64,000 nt of DNA, from contig NZ_CP170448.1 in NCBI RefSeq assembly GCF_042466685.1, positions 4,092,001 to 4,156,000 of the forward strand. Reading direction: 5' to 3'. Every line of letters begins with the position of its first letter. Within the stretch, counting starts at the first letter, position 1. The notes below the pieces were generated by a model. It did not search any database. It was given only the letters and a program-made list of their open reading frames with translations, and was not told where the DNA came from. Positions 35,374 through 44,103 of the stretch are shown here, piece by piece. Source of the stretch: Vreelandella sp042466685 (GTDB taxonomy: Bacteria; Pseudomonadota; Gammaproteobacteria; Pseudomonadales; Halomonadaceae). A program made the position numbers and the translations under genes.

Positions 35374-36426
35374 TCAAGCAACCGTCACGTCGGTAGAGAG
35401 GTAGACATCCTGAATCGCATGCAGCAGCTCAACGCCTTCCTGCATTGGCTTTTGGAAGGCCTTACGCCCTGAGATTAAGCCCATACCACCGGCACGTTTA
35501 TTGATCACCGCCGTGCGAACAGCTTCGCCAAGATCAGAGTGCCCCTTGGAGCCCCCGCCGGAGTTGATCAAACCAGCACGGCCCATAAAGCAGTTAGCTA
35601 CCTGATAGCGGGCCAGGTCAATGGGGTGATCAGATGTCAGCTTGCTATAAACATTATCGTGGGTATGCCCGAAACCAACCGCGTTGTAGCCGCCGTTATT
35701 CTCAGGCAGCTTCTGTTTGACGATATCTGCTTTAAGGGTTGCAGCCATATGGTTCGCCTGGCTGGTGAGGTCGGCTGAGGCATGGTAATCGGTACCGTCC
35801 TGTTTGAAGGCCGGGTTGCGCAGATAGGCCCACAGCACTGTGACCATTCCCAATTGGTGAGCGCGCTCGAAGGCTTCGCTGATCTCCATAATTTGCCGAC
35901 GGCTCTCGTGGGAGCCAAAGTAAATGGTCGCCCCCACCGCCACGCAGCCCATATCGTGGGCCTGCTCCACATCGGCAAATAGTGTTTGGTCATATATCGC
36001 TGGGTAGCTCAACGTCTCATTGTGGTTCAACTTGAGCATCATCGGGATCTTGTGGGCATAGCGCCGCGCCACGGAAGAGAGAACCCCAAGCGTCGATGCG
36101 ACGCCGTTACAGCCCCCTTCAAGTGCCAGCTCCACGATGTTGGCGGGGTCAAAGTAGCGCGGATTGGGTGCGAAGGAAGCACCCGCTGAGTGCTCAATGC
36201 CCTGATCCACCGGCAGCAAGCTAAGGTAACCGGTACCTGCCAAGCGGCCATGATTAAAAAAGCTCTGCATACTGCGTAACACCGCTGGGCTGCGGTCGCT
36301 ATCCACCATGACACGGTCAACAAAATCTGGGCCCGGTAGGTGCAAGCTATTCCGTGGTACCCCCTGGCACGTGTGATTAAGCAAGCTATCGGCGTCACTG
36401 CCAAGCAAAGCGGCGATATCGGTCAT
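35374..36426 (-). CDS. fbaB: Class I fructose-bisphosphate aldolase (FbaB type)
   Basis: Splits fructose 1,6-bisphosphate to glyceraldehyde 3-phosphate and dihydroxyacetone phosphate through a lysine Schiff base. The 350-residue length and motifs (LLPVDQGIEHSAGASFAPNP, MMLKLNHNETLSYP, GRAGLINSGGGSKGHSD) match E. coli FbaB/DhnA-type enzymes rather than the zinc class II type. The ATG at 36426 follows AAAGGAG; the longer frame to 36549 has no site and low similarity. An inverted-repeat element lies in its upstream region. Confidence 0.93.
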   Translation of the reverse strand: MTDIAALLGSDADSLLNHTCQGVPRNSLHLPGPDFVDRVMVDSDRSPAVLRSMQSFFNHGRLAGTGYLSLLPVDQGIEHSAGASFAPNPRYFDPANIVELALEGGCNGVASTLGVLSSVARRYAHKIPMMLKLNHNETLSYPAIYDQTLFADVEQAHDMGCVAVGATIYFGSHESRRQIMEISEAFERAHQLGMVTVLWAYLRNPAFKQDGTDYHASADLTSQANHMAATLKADIVKQKLPENNGGYNAVGFGHTHDNVYSKLTSDHPIDLARYQVANCFMGRAGLINSGGGSKGHSDLGEAVRTAVINKRAGGMGLISGRKAFQKPMQEGVELLHAIQDVYLSTDVTVA

Positions 36427-36509
36427 GATGAACTCCTTTATATTTATGTAACAAAAAGTAAGTGTATGCCAAATAGTGCTGAAATGAAGCCTATCGTTGT
36501 CATAAAGCC

Positions 36510-36642
36510 TAGGCTTTATCTGAAAAGTCGGCGAGCGAAGGCCAGACAAGGCAAAAATCGGCGAAAAGACGGATCGGACTCGCGCACGAGCCGATTTTTA
36601 ACGCCGTATGGTCGAGCGCAGCCAGTTTTCAGACAGAGCCTA
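36510..36642. repeat. Inverted-repeat element, copy 1 (133 bp)
   Basis: Terminal arms TAGGCTTTATCTGAAAA (36510-36526) and the complement of TAGGCTCTGTCTGAAAA (36626-36642) match at 15 of 17 positions. Inside, AAAAATCGGC and GCCGATTTTT form a second pair. The left end, including GTCGGCGAGCGAAGG, is shared with the copy at 54823-54880. No reading frame is carried; it looks like a small non-coding mobile or REP-type repeat. Confidence 0.75.
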
Positions 36643-36717
36643 GCCCTTCAATAGAGCATAGGGGAAGCACCGCCGCAATCTGATGGCGCTAGGTTTCCCT
36701 GCAGTTGACAAGGCTAC

Positions 36718-36779
36718 GACTAAAGGATGAAAATACAATGACGAATGAGTTTTAGTCGCAAATAAGACTAAATCCTTTA
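36718..36779 (+). promoter_or_regulatory. Alternating complementary boxes before the siderophore importer
   Basis: GACTAAA (36718-36724), TTTAGTC (36751-36757) and GACTAAA (36766-36772) allow two mutually exclusive stems, and TAAAGGAT (36721-36728) is complementary to ATCCTTTA (36772-36779). The arrangement suits an operator or a switching leader RNA ahead of the importer genes. No clear Fur box was found; the rest of the 386-bp gap is the repeat element. Confidence 0.4.
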
Positions 36780-36812
36780 ACCTTGTGTTCTCACCTGGAA
36801 ACACTTTTTACA

Positions 36813-37871
36813 ATGCCCGCCTCACCGCCGCTTGCAGCTCCGTTGGCCTCCTCCTATCGGCGCTTTATCGTTATCCGTTTGCTGATTGTCGCAAGTTTAG
36901 CCTTGGCTTTGATTATCTCTCTGCTGGCTGATATTGCCAGTGGCCCTGCGCATATTCCCCTTGGCAAACTGATCGCTCTGATTGTTGACTCCCAGGCCCA
37001 AGGGCCGATTCAGCAAGCCATTGTGTGGGAAATACGTATGCCTGCGGCACTTATGGCAGCGCTGGTAGGCGCTACCCTAGGCCTGGCGGGGGCAGAGATG
37101 CAAACGGTGCTGAATAACCCACTGGCCAGCCCGTTTACCCTGGGCGTGGGCGCGGCGGCTACCCTGGGCGCTTCGCTGGTAATTGTCTTTAACCTCACCT
37201 TGTTTGGTCTGAACGCCCACTATGCCACCGCCTTAATGGCGTTCGTATTTGCGGCAGCATCGATTTTGACCATCAATGCACTGTCGCGCCTTTACGGGGC
37301 CAGCCGCGAGATTATTGTGCTGTTTGGTATTGCGCTGGTGTTTGTACTCAACGCACTGGTCGCGCTTTTGCAGTTGATTGCCAGCCCCGATGCTCTGCAG
37401 CAGTTAGTGTTCTGGACAATGGGCAGCCTGTCCCGCGCCTCCTGGGAGACAGTAGCTATTGTGGCGGCGGTCTTGGCCGTTTGCCTGCCCTTCTCGCTGC
37501 GCAGCGCCTGGGCAATGACGGCGCTACGCTCAGGGGATGAACACGCGCGCAGCTTCGGCATTGCGGTTGAGCGGTTGCGGCTTATCTCGCTGCTTAGAGT
37601 GAGCCTACTCGCCGCAGCCGCGGTGGCGTTTGTGGGCACCATTGGCTTTATTGGGCTGGTTGGCCCGCATATGGCGCGCCTAGCGTTGGGTGAGGATCAC
37701 CGCTTTTACCTGCCCGGCAGCGCTCTGGCCGGGGCGCTGGTGCTGTCACTTGCTTCTATCGCCAGTAAAACACTGGTTGATGGGCTGGTGTTGCCGGTGG
37801 GTCTGGTGACCTCGCTGGTGGGCATTCCCTTCTTTATGGCGTTGATCATGCTGCAGGGGCGAGCACGATGA
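36813..37871 (+). CDS. FecCD-family iron-siderophore ABC permease
   Basis: A 352-residue, about 10-helix permease of the BtuC/FecCD family: MPAALMAALVGATLGLAGAEMQTVLNNPLASPFTLG near helix 2-3 and FIGLVGPHMARL near the C-terminal coupling region. A single subunit would act as a homodimer. It overlaps the ATPase gene by four bases (ATGA). The ATG at 36813 gives the usual length; its ribosome site is poor, and a TTG at 36783 is possible. Confidence 0.92.
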   Translation: MPASPPLAAPLASSYRRFIVIRLLIVASLALALIISLLADIASGPAHIPLGKLIALIVDSQAQGPIQQAIVWEIRMPAALMAALVGATLGLAGAEMQTVLNNPLASPFTLGVGAAATLGASLVIVFNLTLFGLNAHYATALMAFVFAAASILTINALSRLYGASREIIVLFGIALVFVLNALVALLQLIASPDALQQLVFWTMGSLSRASWETVAIVAAVLAVCLPFSLRSAWAMTALRSGDEHARSFGIAVERLRLISLLRVSLLAAAAVAFVGTIGFIGLVGPHMARLALGEDHRFYLPGSALAGALVLSLASIASKTLVDGLVLPVGLVTSLVGIPFFMALIMLQGRAR

Positions 37872-38665
37872 AGGCAGGTTTTACACTCAGCAACGTCACG
37901 ACGGGCTACCGCAAACGACGCGTCTTCGAGCAGCTAAATCTACCCACCCTGCCACCCGGTTCGCTGGTCGCGGTGCTGGGGCCCAATGCGGTGGGTAAAT
38001 CAACCCTGCTAAAGGCCATCGCGGGCTTGCAGCCTGCCAGCGGGCAAATGCAGCTTAACGATATCGACCTTGCCACCCTCAGCGGCGCAGCGCGCATGCG
38101 TCATGTGGGCTATCTACCACAAACGCTCCCTCAAGCCACAACGTTAGTGGCCTACGAAGCGGTGCTGAGCGCCTGCCGTGCTGTTCGCCCCGATCTCAGC
38201 CGGGTAGAAATAGACACGTTAATCGAGCGGGTTTTCGATGCTCTGGCCATTCGTACGCTCGCCCTGCGCCCGTTGAGCGAGCTCTCCGGAGGTCAGCGTC
38301 AGATGGTCGGCCTGGCCCAGGCGATTGCCCGCCAACCCGAGCTGTTACTGCTGGATGAACCCACCAGCGCGCTGGATCTGCGCTGGCAGTTGGCGCTGAT
38401 CGATACCGTGCGCGCCGTGATAGCAGAGCGTCAGGCGGTCTGCCTGATGGCGATTCACGACATCAACTTGGCCCTGCGTTTCTGCGACCAAGTGCTGCTG
38501 TTTGGTAACGGCGGATTGCTGGCCGCAGGCGACCCACACGACGTGATTACACCCGACGTACTGCACACCGCCTATGGGGTCGAGGCGCGAGTAGAGCACT
38601 GCTCGCTGGGGCGGCCGGTGGTGCTAAGCGATCGCGTCAGCCATCTCTCCGCGAATACCCACTAG
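37868..38665 (+). CDS. Iron-siderophore ABC transporter ATPase
   Basis: A 265-residue ABC ATPase with Walker A GPNAVGKST (near residue 38), Q-loop LPQTLPQ, signature LSGGQRQMVGLAQAIA, Walker B LLLLDEPTSALD and switch His (IHDINLALRFCD). It is of the FepC/FhuC/BtuD type and powers the permease encoded just upstream, with which it overlaps by four bases. All catalytic motifs are intact. Confidence 0.94.
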   Translation: MKAGFTLSNVTTGYRKRRVFEQLNLPTLPPGSLVAVLGPNAVGKSTLLKAIAGLQPASGQMQLNDIDLATLSGAARMRHVGYLPQTLPQATTLVAYEAVLSACRAVRPDLSRVEIDTLIERVFDALAIRTLALRPLSELSGGQRQMVGLAQAIARQPELLLLDEPTSALDLRWQLALIDTVRAVIAERQAVCLMAIHDINLALRFCDQVLLFGNGGLLAAGDPHDVITPDVLHTAYGVEARVEHCSLGRPVVLSDRVSHLSANTH

Positions 38666-38674
38666 GATACCGAC

Positions 38675-39805
38675 ATGCGCCGCTTGGCTATTAATTTGCT
38701 GTGCTGGATGAGTTTGTTAAGCGCTGCAGCATGCCTGGCGGGTGAGCCAGCAGAGGGTTTCCCTAAACAGGTCACCGATTTAGCTGGCCGCCAAGTGACC
38801 CTTTCAGCACCGCCGACTCGGCTGTTTCTAACCCAGCCGCGCCAGCTGTATGCCTTGGCATCGCTACTGGATGACCCAATCCCGCACTTGGCGGGCTGGG
38901 CTTATCCGCTGGCCGTGTTTGACCCCGCCATGGCGCAACGCTTTGCCTCTCAGTGGCCTGCACTTGCCCAACTGCCCACGCTGTCCAGCGCGCCGACACC
39001 TCAGCTGGATAGCGAAGCACTGCTGAATCTGGCCCCGGATCTGGTGCTGTTCGACCTCTCCCGCGTGGGTAGCGTAGAAGGCTCCCCGCTGGCACGCCTG
39101 CTAGACGACCTGGGTATTGCCTACCTGTTTATCGACTTTAACCGTCATCCGCTGGAGAACACGCCCAAAAGCCTTGCCCTTTTAGGCCAGGCATTAAACG
39201 CAACGCCCAGGGCCAGCGCGATGATTGCCCTGATTGAACAGCGCTTGGCGCGTATTGACCGGGGGTTGGCTGAGCGGCCCGCCGACGCCCCCACCGTCCT
39301 CATCAATGTTGCCCCTGGGGTAAAAATTGACTGCTGCCGCACCAATCTACGCAACGGGCTAGCCGACTTAGTGGCCCGGGCCGGTGGCGATAATATTGCC
39401 GATGCCTTAGCCCCTGGCGCATCGGCGACGCTCAGCAACGAGTGGGTGCTTAGCCACCCGCCCGAGGTCGTTATCAATACCGCGGGGCAGTGGGCAGCAG
39501 GCGATGGCATCCGCGTGGGGCTTGGGATCAGCGATGCGGAGATTGCCCAAGACCTGCGCTCGCTTAGTCACGAACTGCCCGGCTGGCAGCATCTCGACGC
39601 CGTTCAGCAAGGGCAGTTCTACGCGCTCTGGCACGGCTTCCACCAAGGCCCCTTTGCCATTGTAGCGCTGGAACGCATCGCCCAGTGGCTCTACCCCGAA
39701 CGCTTCTATGATCTCGACCCGGCCGCCACCTTCGACGCACTGCTACCCACCCCGCCAGCGCTAAGCCGCCCGGGGCACTTCTGGGGCGCACTCAACGCTC
39801 AATAA
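38675..39805 (+). CDS. Iron-siderophore ABC transporter substrate-binding protein
   Basis: A 376-residue periplasmic protein with a signal peptide (MRRLAINLLCWMSLLSAAACLAGE; a Cys is present but the lipobox is weak) and the class III fold starting QVTDLAGRQVTLSAPPTRLFL. It delivers the ferric-siderophore to the FecCD permease. It is 9 bp after the ATPase gene and precedes the receptor gene, so permease, ATPase, binding protein and receptor are one unit. The type of siderophore is not evident. Confidence 0.9.
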   Translation: MRRLAINLLCWMSLLSAAACLAGEPAEGFPKQVTDLAGRQVTLSAPPTRLFLTQPRQLYALASLLDDPIPHLAGWAYPLAVFDPAMAQRFASQWPALAQLPTLSSAPTPQLDSEALLNLAPDLVLFDLSRVGSVEGSPLARLLDDLGIAYLFIDFNRHPLENTPKSLALLGQALNATPRASAMIALIEQRLARIDRGLAERPADAPTVLINVAPGVKIDCCRTNLRNGLADLVARAGGDNIADALAPGASATLSNEWVLSHPPEVVINTAGQWAAGDGIRVGLGISDAEIAQDLRSLSHELPGWQHLDAVQQGQFYALWHGFHQGPFAIVALERIAQWLYPERFYDLDPAATFDALLPTPPALSRPGHFWGALNAQ

Positions 39806-39850
39806 CGCTTGCTCACTCCACCCACTGACGACAAAAAGGATCGCTCCCCC

Positions 39851-41983
39851 ATGCTCCGCTCCCGAACCCTTGCACTGTTTTCGCCGCTGCTACTGCTGAA
39901 CCCGCTGCCCTATGCCTTCGCGCAGCAAGCCAACGAGCCCGCTTCAGAAACAGTCTCAGAAACGGTCTCAGAAACAGTGATCGTCACCTCAGATCGGCTC
40001 ACGGACGTGGCCCCACAGAGCTATCGGGCCCAGCGCTCCCGTTTGGCCAGCAAACAGCCGGTGTCGTTTCTGGAAGAAGCCCGCACGGTGGAAACCGTCA
40101 CTGCCCAGGTAATGGCCGATCATAATATCGACAGCCTCACCGAGGCGATGGCGATGGTCGCAGGGGTGACCGAAGGCAACAATATGGGCGGCACCGAGGA
40201 CGGCTTTATTAAACGCGGTTTCGGCAGCAATAGCGATGGTTCGATTCTCATCGACGGCATTCGCCAGCCGCGGGGCACCTTCTCCATGGCAACGGTGGAT
40301 CATGTCGATGTACTCAAGGGGCCAGCGTCGCTCTTTCAAGGCCAGCAGGATCCTGGCGGGGTGATCAACCTGGCGACCAAACGCCCTGAGTACCAGTGGC
40401 AGCGCGAGATCAGCGCCGAAGCCACCTCCCTGGGCGGTGGCAATGCCAGCGTGGATATCACCGGCCCGCTTGCCGATAGCGGCCTGGCGTTCCGCTTTAT
40501 CGTCCATCATGAAGATGAAGACTCCTTTCGCGCCTTCGGTAATAACCGACGCACGATTGTGGCCCCTTCGCTGCGCTGGGAAGGCAGCGATAGCCGTGCA
40601 CAGATCTCCTATGAGTATCGCGACTACGACTTAGACCTGGATCGCGGCACGGTGATTGTCGACGGTGAGCCCGCCAAGGTGCCCAACGACCGCCGTTTCG
40701 ACGAACCCTGGTCACGGGTATTCGGTCACGACGAAGCCGTCACCGCCTGGTGGGAGCAGGATATCAACAACGATTGGTCGACACGCTTGACCTACGGCTG
40801 GAACCGCCGCCAGTACAGCGATGGCCAGCCGCGGGTGCTGCGCGTGAACGAAGACACCGGCGCACTCACCCGGCGTGCCGATGCCAATATCGGCTTTGAC
40901 CGCCGTGTGCAGTATACCGCCTGGGACACCACCGGCACCGCCACTCTGGCAGGTATGCGCCACGACCTCACCGTGGGGATTGATCACGAACGCCGCCGCG
41001 ACTATCTGGCCGAGGTGTATCGTGGCACGGCGGTGCCTGATCAAAATATTTATGACATAAGCTACGGTGGCCTGAATCTGGATAGCGATAGCCTTAACAC
41101 TTCGCGCAGCAACCGCTTGGATGAGATCAATACCACCGGCGTTTACCTCAATGACCGCTGGCACTTCAATGACCGCTGGACGCTGGGGCTAGGCGGGCGC
41201 TACACCCACTACGAGCAGTTTGGCGGCCGTGGTCAGGACTTTGTCACTGAAACCGATATTAGCGACGATATCTTCCTACCGTCAGTCAGCCTCCTGCATC
41301 GCCTGAGCCCAGAGACGTCCATTTACGCCAGCTACAGCGAAGCCTTTGTGCCTAATGGCGCCGACAGCGATACTGGTCAGGCGCAGGCCCCTGAACACAG
41401 CATGGGCAGCGAAATCGGCGTCAAACATCTGTGGAATGACCAGTTCTCGTTGGCCGCTGCGCTGTTCGATATCCGCAAGGAGAATGTGGCCGTCTCCGAC
41501 AACGGCGTGACCCGCACGGTAGGCGAAGCGGGCTCCCAAGGTGTGGAACTAACGGTTTCCGGCCAGTTGACCGATCAGTTATCGCTACTGGGCGCGTACG
41601 CCTATACCGACACCGAAGTGCTCAAAGATACCGAAGGCACCCAGGGTAACCGGCTGACCAACGCCGCACGCCACACCGCCAGCCTCTACCTGGCGCACGA
41701 CCTGACCACCGTGCCTGAACTGGGCAATTGGCGCCTGGGTGGCGGGGTACGCTATGTGGGCGAGCGCGAAGGCGACGCTGACAACAGCTTCCAGTTAGAC
41801 GCCTACACCGTCGCGGATGCGTTTATCGGCTGGGATACTCCTTGGCTGGGCGACAACCTGCACCTACAGCTCAACGCCAAGAACCTGTTCGACACCACTT
41901 ACTACCCCTCAAGCGGTGGCAGCACCCGGGTAGTAGTCGGCGACCCGCTGGAAGTTAGCTTGCAAGCATCGGTTAAGTTTTAA
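39851..41983 (+). CDS. TonB-dependent siderophore receptor
   Basis: Outer-membrane receptor of 710 residues: signal peptide to about AFA-QQ, a short (SETV)x3 repeat, a plug domain (LTEAMAMVAGVTEGNNMGGTEDGFIKRG, VDVLKGPASLFQGQQDPGGVINL) and a 22-strand barrel ending in Phe (LQASVKF). The plug resembles FhuA/FpvA-type ferric siderophore receptors. I use the ATG at 39851, with AAGGA upstream and a good signal peptide, over a TTG at 39809. No siderophore synthesis genes are nearby, so it may take up siderophores made by others. Confidence 0.92.
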   Translation: MLRSRTLALFSPLLLLNPLPYAFAQQANEPASETVSETVSETVIVTSDRLTDVAPQSYRAQRSRLASKQPVSFLEEARTVETVTAQVMADHNIDSLTEAMAMVAGVTEGNNMGGTEDGFIKRGFGSNSDGSILIDGIRQPRGTFSMATVDHVDVLKGPASLFQGQQDPGGVINLATKRPEYQWQREISAEATSLGGGNASVDITGPLADSGLAFRFIVHHEDEDSFRAFGNNRRTIVAPSLRWEGSDSRAQISYEYRDYDLDLDRGTVIVDGEPAKVPNDRRFDEPWSRVFGHDEAVTAWWEQDINNDWSTRLTYGWNRRQYSDGQPRVLRVNEDTGALTRRADANIGFDRRVQYTAWDTTGTATLAGMRHDLTVGIDHERRRDYLAEVYRGTAVPDQNIYDISYGGLNLDSDSLNTSRSNRLDEINTTGVYLNDRWHFNDRWTLGLGGRYTHYEQFGGRGQDFVTETDISDDIFLPSVSLLHRLSPETSIYASYSEAFVPNGADSDTGQAQAPEHSMGSEIGVKHLWNDQFSLAAALFDIRKENVAVSDNGVTRTVGEAGSQGVELTVSGQLTDQLSLLGAYAYTDTEVLKDTEGTQGNRLTNAARHTASLYLAHDLTTVPELGNWRLGGGVRYVGEREGDADNSFQLDAYTVADAFIGWDTPWLGDNLHLQLNAKNLFDTTYYPSSGGSTRVVVGDPLEVSLQASVKF
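39944..39979 (+). repeat. Three 12-bp in-frame tandem repeats in the receptor gene
   Basis: TCAGAAACAGTC, TCAGAAACGGTC and TCAGAAACAGTG follow each other and encode SETV three times between the signal peptide and the plug. Changes in copy number would keep the frame. Confidence 0.8.
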
Positions 41984-42082
41984 GTATTAATTTCCCAGCG
42001 CAACAACTTGCTCTTAATTAATGTTTGTGACAACTTTCATACATGAGAAAGATATCATGGACTTAACAGCAGGAACGCGCCG

Positions 42083-42637
42083 ATGAAATGTACCGCATGC
42101 CAACAAGGGAACTTAGTCCCCAGCTTTATTGATGCTCTTTTCCGCAGCCATACTTGCAACAACTGTGGCGGCAATTGGATCTTGATTGAAGATTACATCA
42201 GCTGGAAAGAGCGTCACCCCGAACACGTATTTGAGGATATTGGTGTCGAGAGCATTGAAGCTGAAGACACCGCAGGCGCGCTTATTTGCCCAGTGACCGG
42301 CGGCATTATGAGTAAGTTTCGCATTACCAAAGATAATGCCCACCGAATCGACTATAGCGCCCGCGTTGGGGGTGTTTGGCTAAATAAAGGTGAGTGGGAA
42401 ATGCTGGTTGCGGAAGGACTTGCAGGCAATTTGAACAGCATACTGACAGACGCTTGGCAAAAGCGGATTCGCCAGGAAAAAACCAGTGAAACCTTTGAAA
42501 ATCTTTATCGCAGCAAGTTTGGTGATGCTGACTACCAAAAAGCCTGTGACATGCGCGAGTGGCTACATAACCACGCTCAAAAAGCCGATTTACGCGCTTT
42601 CTTAATGGCAGAAAATCCTTTCTCCGCTATTGATTAA
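42083..42637 (+). CDS. Zinc-ribbon (TFIIB-type) protein of unknown function
   Basis: A 184-residue protein with an N-terminal CTAC...CNNCGGNWI zinc ribbon of the zf-TFIIB type and a second, degraded unit (ICPVTGGIMSKF...VGGVWLNKGE) that has lost most cysteines. The rest is helical. AGGAA precedes the start. Such proteins may bind nucleic acid or protein partners; no function can be assigned. It is a single gene with a terminator after it. Confidence 0.75.
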   Translation: MKCTACQQGNLVPSFIDALFRSHTCNNCGGNWILIEDYISWKERHPEHVFEDIGVESIEAEDTAGALICPVTGGIMSKFRITKDNAHRIDYSARVGGVWLNKGEWEMLVAEGLAGNLNSILTDAWQKRIRQEKTSETFENLYRSKFGDADYQKACDMREWLHNHAQKADLRAFLMAENPFSAID

Positions 42638-42683
42638 GTGCTTTAGGCAGATGCTAGGTCAGGGGTATTCATAAAATGAAAGA

Positions 42684-42709
42684 GGATTACCTCGGTATCG
42701 AGGTAATCC
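42684..42709. terminator. Terminator between the zinc-ribbon and PAAR loci
   Basis: A perfect 11-bp stem, GGATTACCTCG/CGAGGTAATCC with loop GTAT. On the minus strand it is followed by TCTTTCATTTT and lies just beyond the small membrane protein gene; it can serve both convergent units. Confidence 0.8.
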
Positions 42710-42733
42710 CATCAAATGGTTATAGTCCCAAGG

Positions 42734-43015
42734 CTATCGCTTTATCAATATCCTGAAAAAGCCAATGCATCGACTAATGATCCACACCAGAACCGCCGGA
42801 ATCCCGAAGAAAAACAGGGATGCAAACAGCCATCCTAGAAATACAGAAGCGATAGGCCCGTACTGGTAATCGCAGGAAGACATGTCGGTTGTGTACGCGC
42901 AGAACTCTCCTTGAGGATTATGATCAAGTGCTACGTAAACCATCAGTGATGCAATGATCAAGGCAAGAGCAATCGAAGCAAGTAGATATATCACTTTGAT
43001 CCGTTTTTTATTCAC
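42734..43015 (-). CDS. Small two-helix membrane protein, candidate immunity protein
   Basis: About 93 residues from a GTG at 43015 (a GTG two codons earlier is also possible), overlapping the end of the PAAR gene. Two long hydrophobic helices (VIYLLASIALALIIASLMVYVAL and SVFLGWLFASLFFFGIPAVLVWII) bracket a short loop with two Cys (CAYTTDMSSCDYQYG), likely periplasmic. No family recognised. Small membrane or periplasmic proteins encoded directly after a secreted peptidoglycan-hydrolase toxin are often its immunity protein; that is inference from position and topology. Confidence 0.6.
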   Translation of the reverse strand: MNKKRIKVIYLLASIALALIIASLMVYVALDHNPQGEFCAYTTDMSSCDYQYGPIASVFLGWLFASLFFFGIPAVLVWIISRCIGFFRILIKR

Positions 43016-44024
43016 CTCCACCTTCCCATAGTTTTTGATCGTAAATTGACTGCACTCGGGCACCATAATCATTTACATGTTCTGCACCAAGAGCATTGTA
43101 GATACTTGCAACCTTCTCGATGCTGGAAGGTACAACCCTAGCCTGAATCCTTTTCAGCAGGACTGCAGCAACGTAGATGTTGGGGTATGGATAATTGACC
43201 ACCTCATACCGTGTGAAGCCCGCCTCATCCGCGATGGGCTTCCAATATTCATAGTTTATGTTCATGGGTCGGAATGATGTATTCCGGGGATGAATCCTAT
43301 CGTAATAACCATGCGTTGTTTCAATGTGCGCGATGGCCTTCAACAACCTAGACTCTATGCCCACCTCTCTAGCAACCGCCTCAAATGCTTGCTCGTTCTC
43401 ATTAACTTCTTCGAATGCATCCAATGCATACCATGGTTCTTGCCCAGAAGCATGCGGGTTGTCGGCAATCTCAAATATCGCTGGTGTATCGTTGACAATG
43501 CTCTCCCACCTATCCTCTGCCATATTAACGACAGGTGGTTGCTGCTCCTCTCTCAAGACTTGCTCACTAGAGCTATTGTCGCCATTAACCAAGGATTGTG
43601 GCGATGATTGAGCAGAAGCCACATGGTTTGTTTCTTTGCCCAGCCCATCGGCTCGGCTAGCATTGGGTTCCGCCTTATGATTACTCCCGGATCCCATTCC
43701 TTTGTCATCCGTGGTTAATGTTCGCACCGGAGATGCGCCGCCGATAGCAACGTCACCAATGATGACCGTTCCCGAGCCACTGATAACGTTATTGCCGTGG
43801 GCGCCGACACTGCCCAGGGTAGCGGCGGGTTTTCCATTGATTAGCACAGAGGAAGCAACCGCTTGGGTAATCGGGCTTCCACAAGCAGATTTGTCACCTA
43901 GCCTTGCCGCAGACAGCCCGTCGTAAAAAACATCCAGCGAGCCGTCTACCAATGGGTTTGTGCCGTGTCCTGGCACAGGGCACGCGGTAGGATCAGTAAT
44001 ACGTGCTGCTGGTTTTCCACTCAT
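43008..44024 (-). CDS. PAAR-domain protein with C-terminal lysozyme-like domain (candidate type VI effector)
   Basis: A 338-residue two-domain protein. Residues 1-95 are a PAAR domain (MSGKPAARITDPTACPVPGHG, LINGKPAATLGSVGAHG), which caps the VgrG spike of type VI secretion systems. A polar Ser/Asn/Glu linker follows (about 100-190). The C-terminal domain (about 205-335) looks like a transglycosylase/lysozyme fold: AFEAVAREVGIESRLLKAIAHIETTHG with candidate catalytic E235, then RPMNINYEYW and SIYNALGAEHVNDYGARV. It has no signal peptide. AAGGAG precedes the ATG. No VgrG or other T6SS gene lies in the window. Confidence 0.8.
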   Translation of the reverse strand: MSGKPAARITDPTACPVPGHGTNPLVDGSLDVFYDGLSAARLGDKSACGSPITQAVASSVLINGKPAATLGSVGAHGNNVISGSGTVIIGDVAIGGASPVRTLTTDDKGMGSGSNHKAEPNASRADGLGKETNHVASAQSSPQSLVNGDNSSSEQVLREEQQPPVVNMAEDRWESIVNDTPAIFEIADNPHASGQEPWYALDAFEEVNENEQAFEAVAREVGIESRLLKAIAHIETTHGYYDRIHPRNTSFRPMNINYEYWKPIADEAGFTRYEVVNYPYPNIYVAAVLLKRIQARVVPSSIEKVASIYNALGAEHVNDYGARVQSIYDQKLWEGGGE

Positions 44025-44103
44025 ATTAAAACTCCTTACTCAAACGCCTTTTATTGATCAATAAACCAAATAGATAAGAGTGAAGACTGCTCTTCAGACG
44101 ACA

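Noticed and set aside
38675..38740. Lipoprotein signal in the siderophore-binding protein
   Set aside because: A Cys is present near residue 20, but the preceding residues fit a lipobox poorly and a standard signal peptide is as likely.
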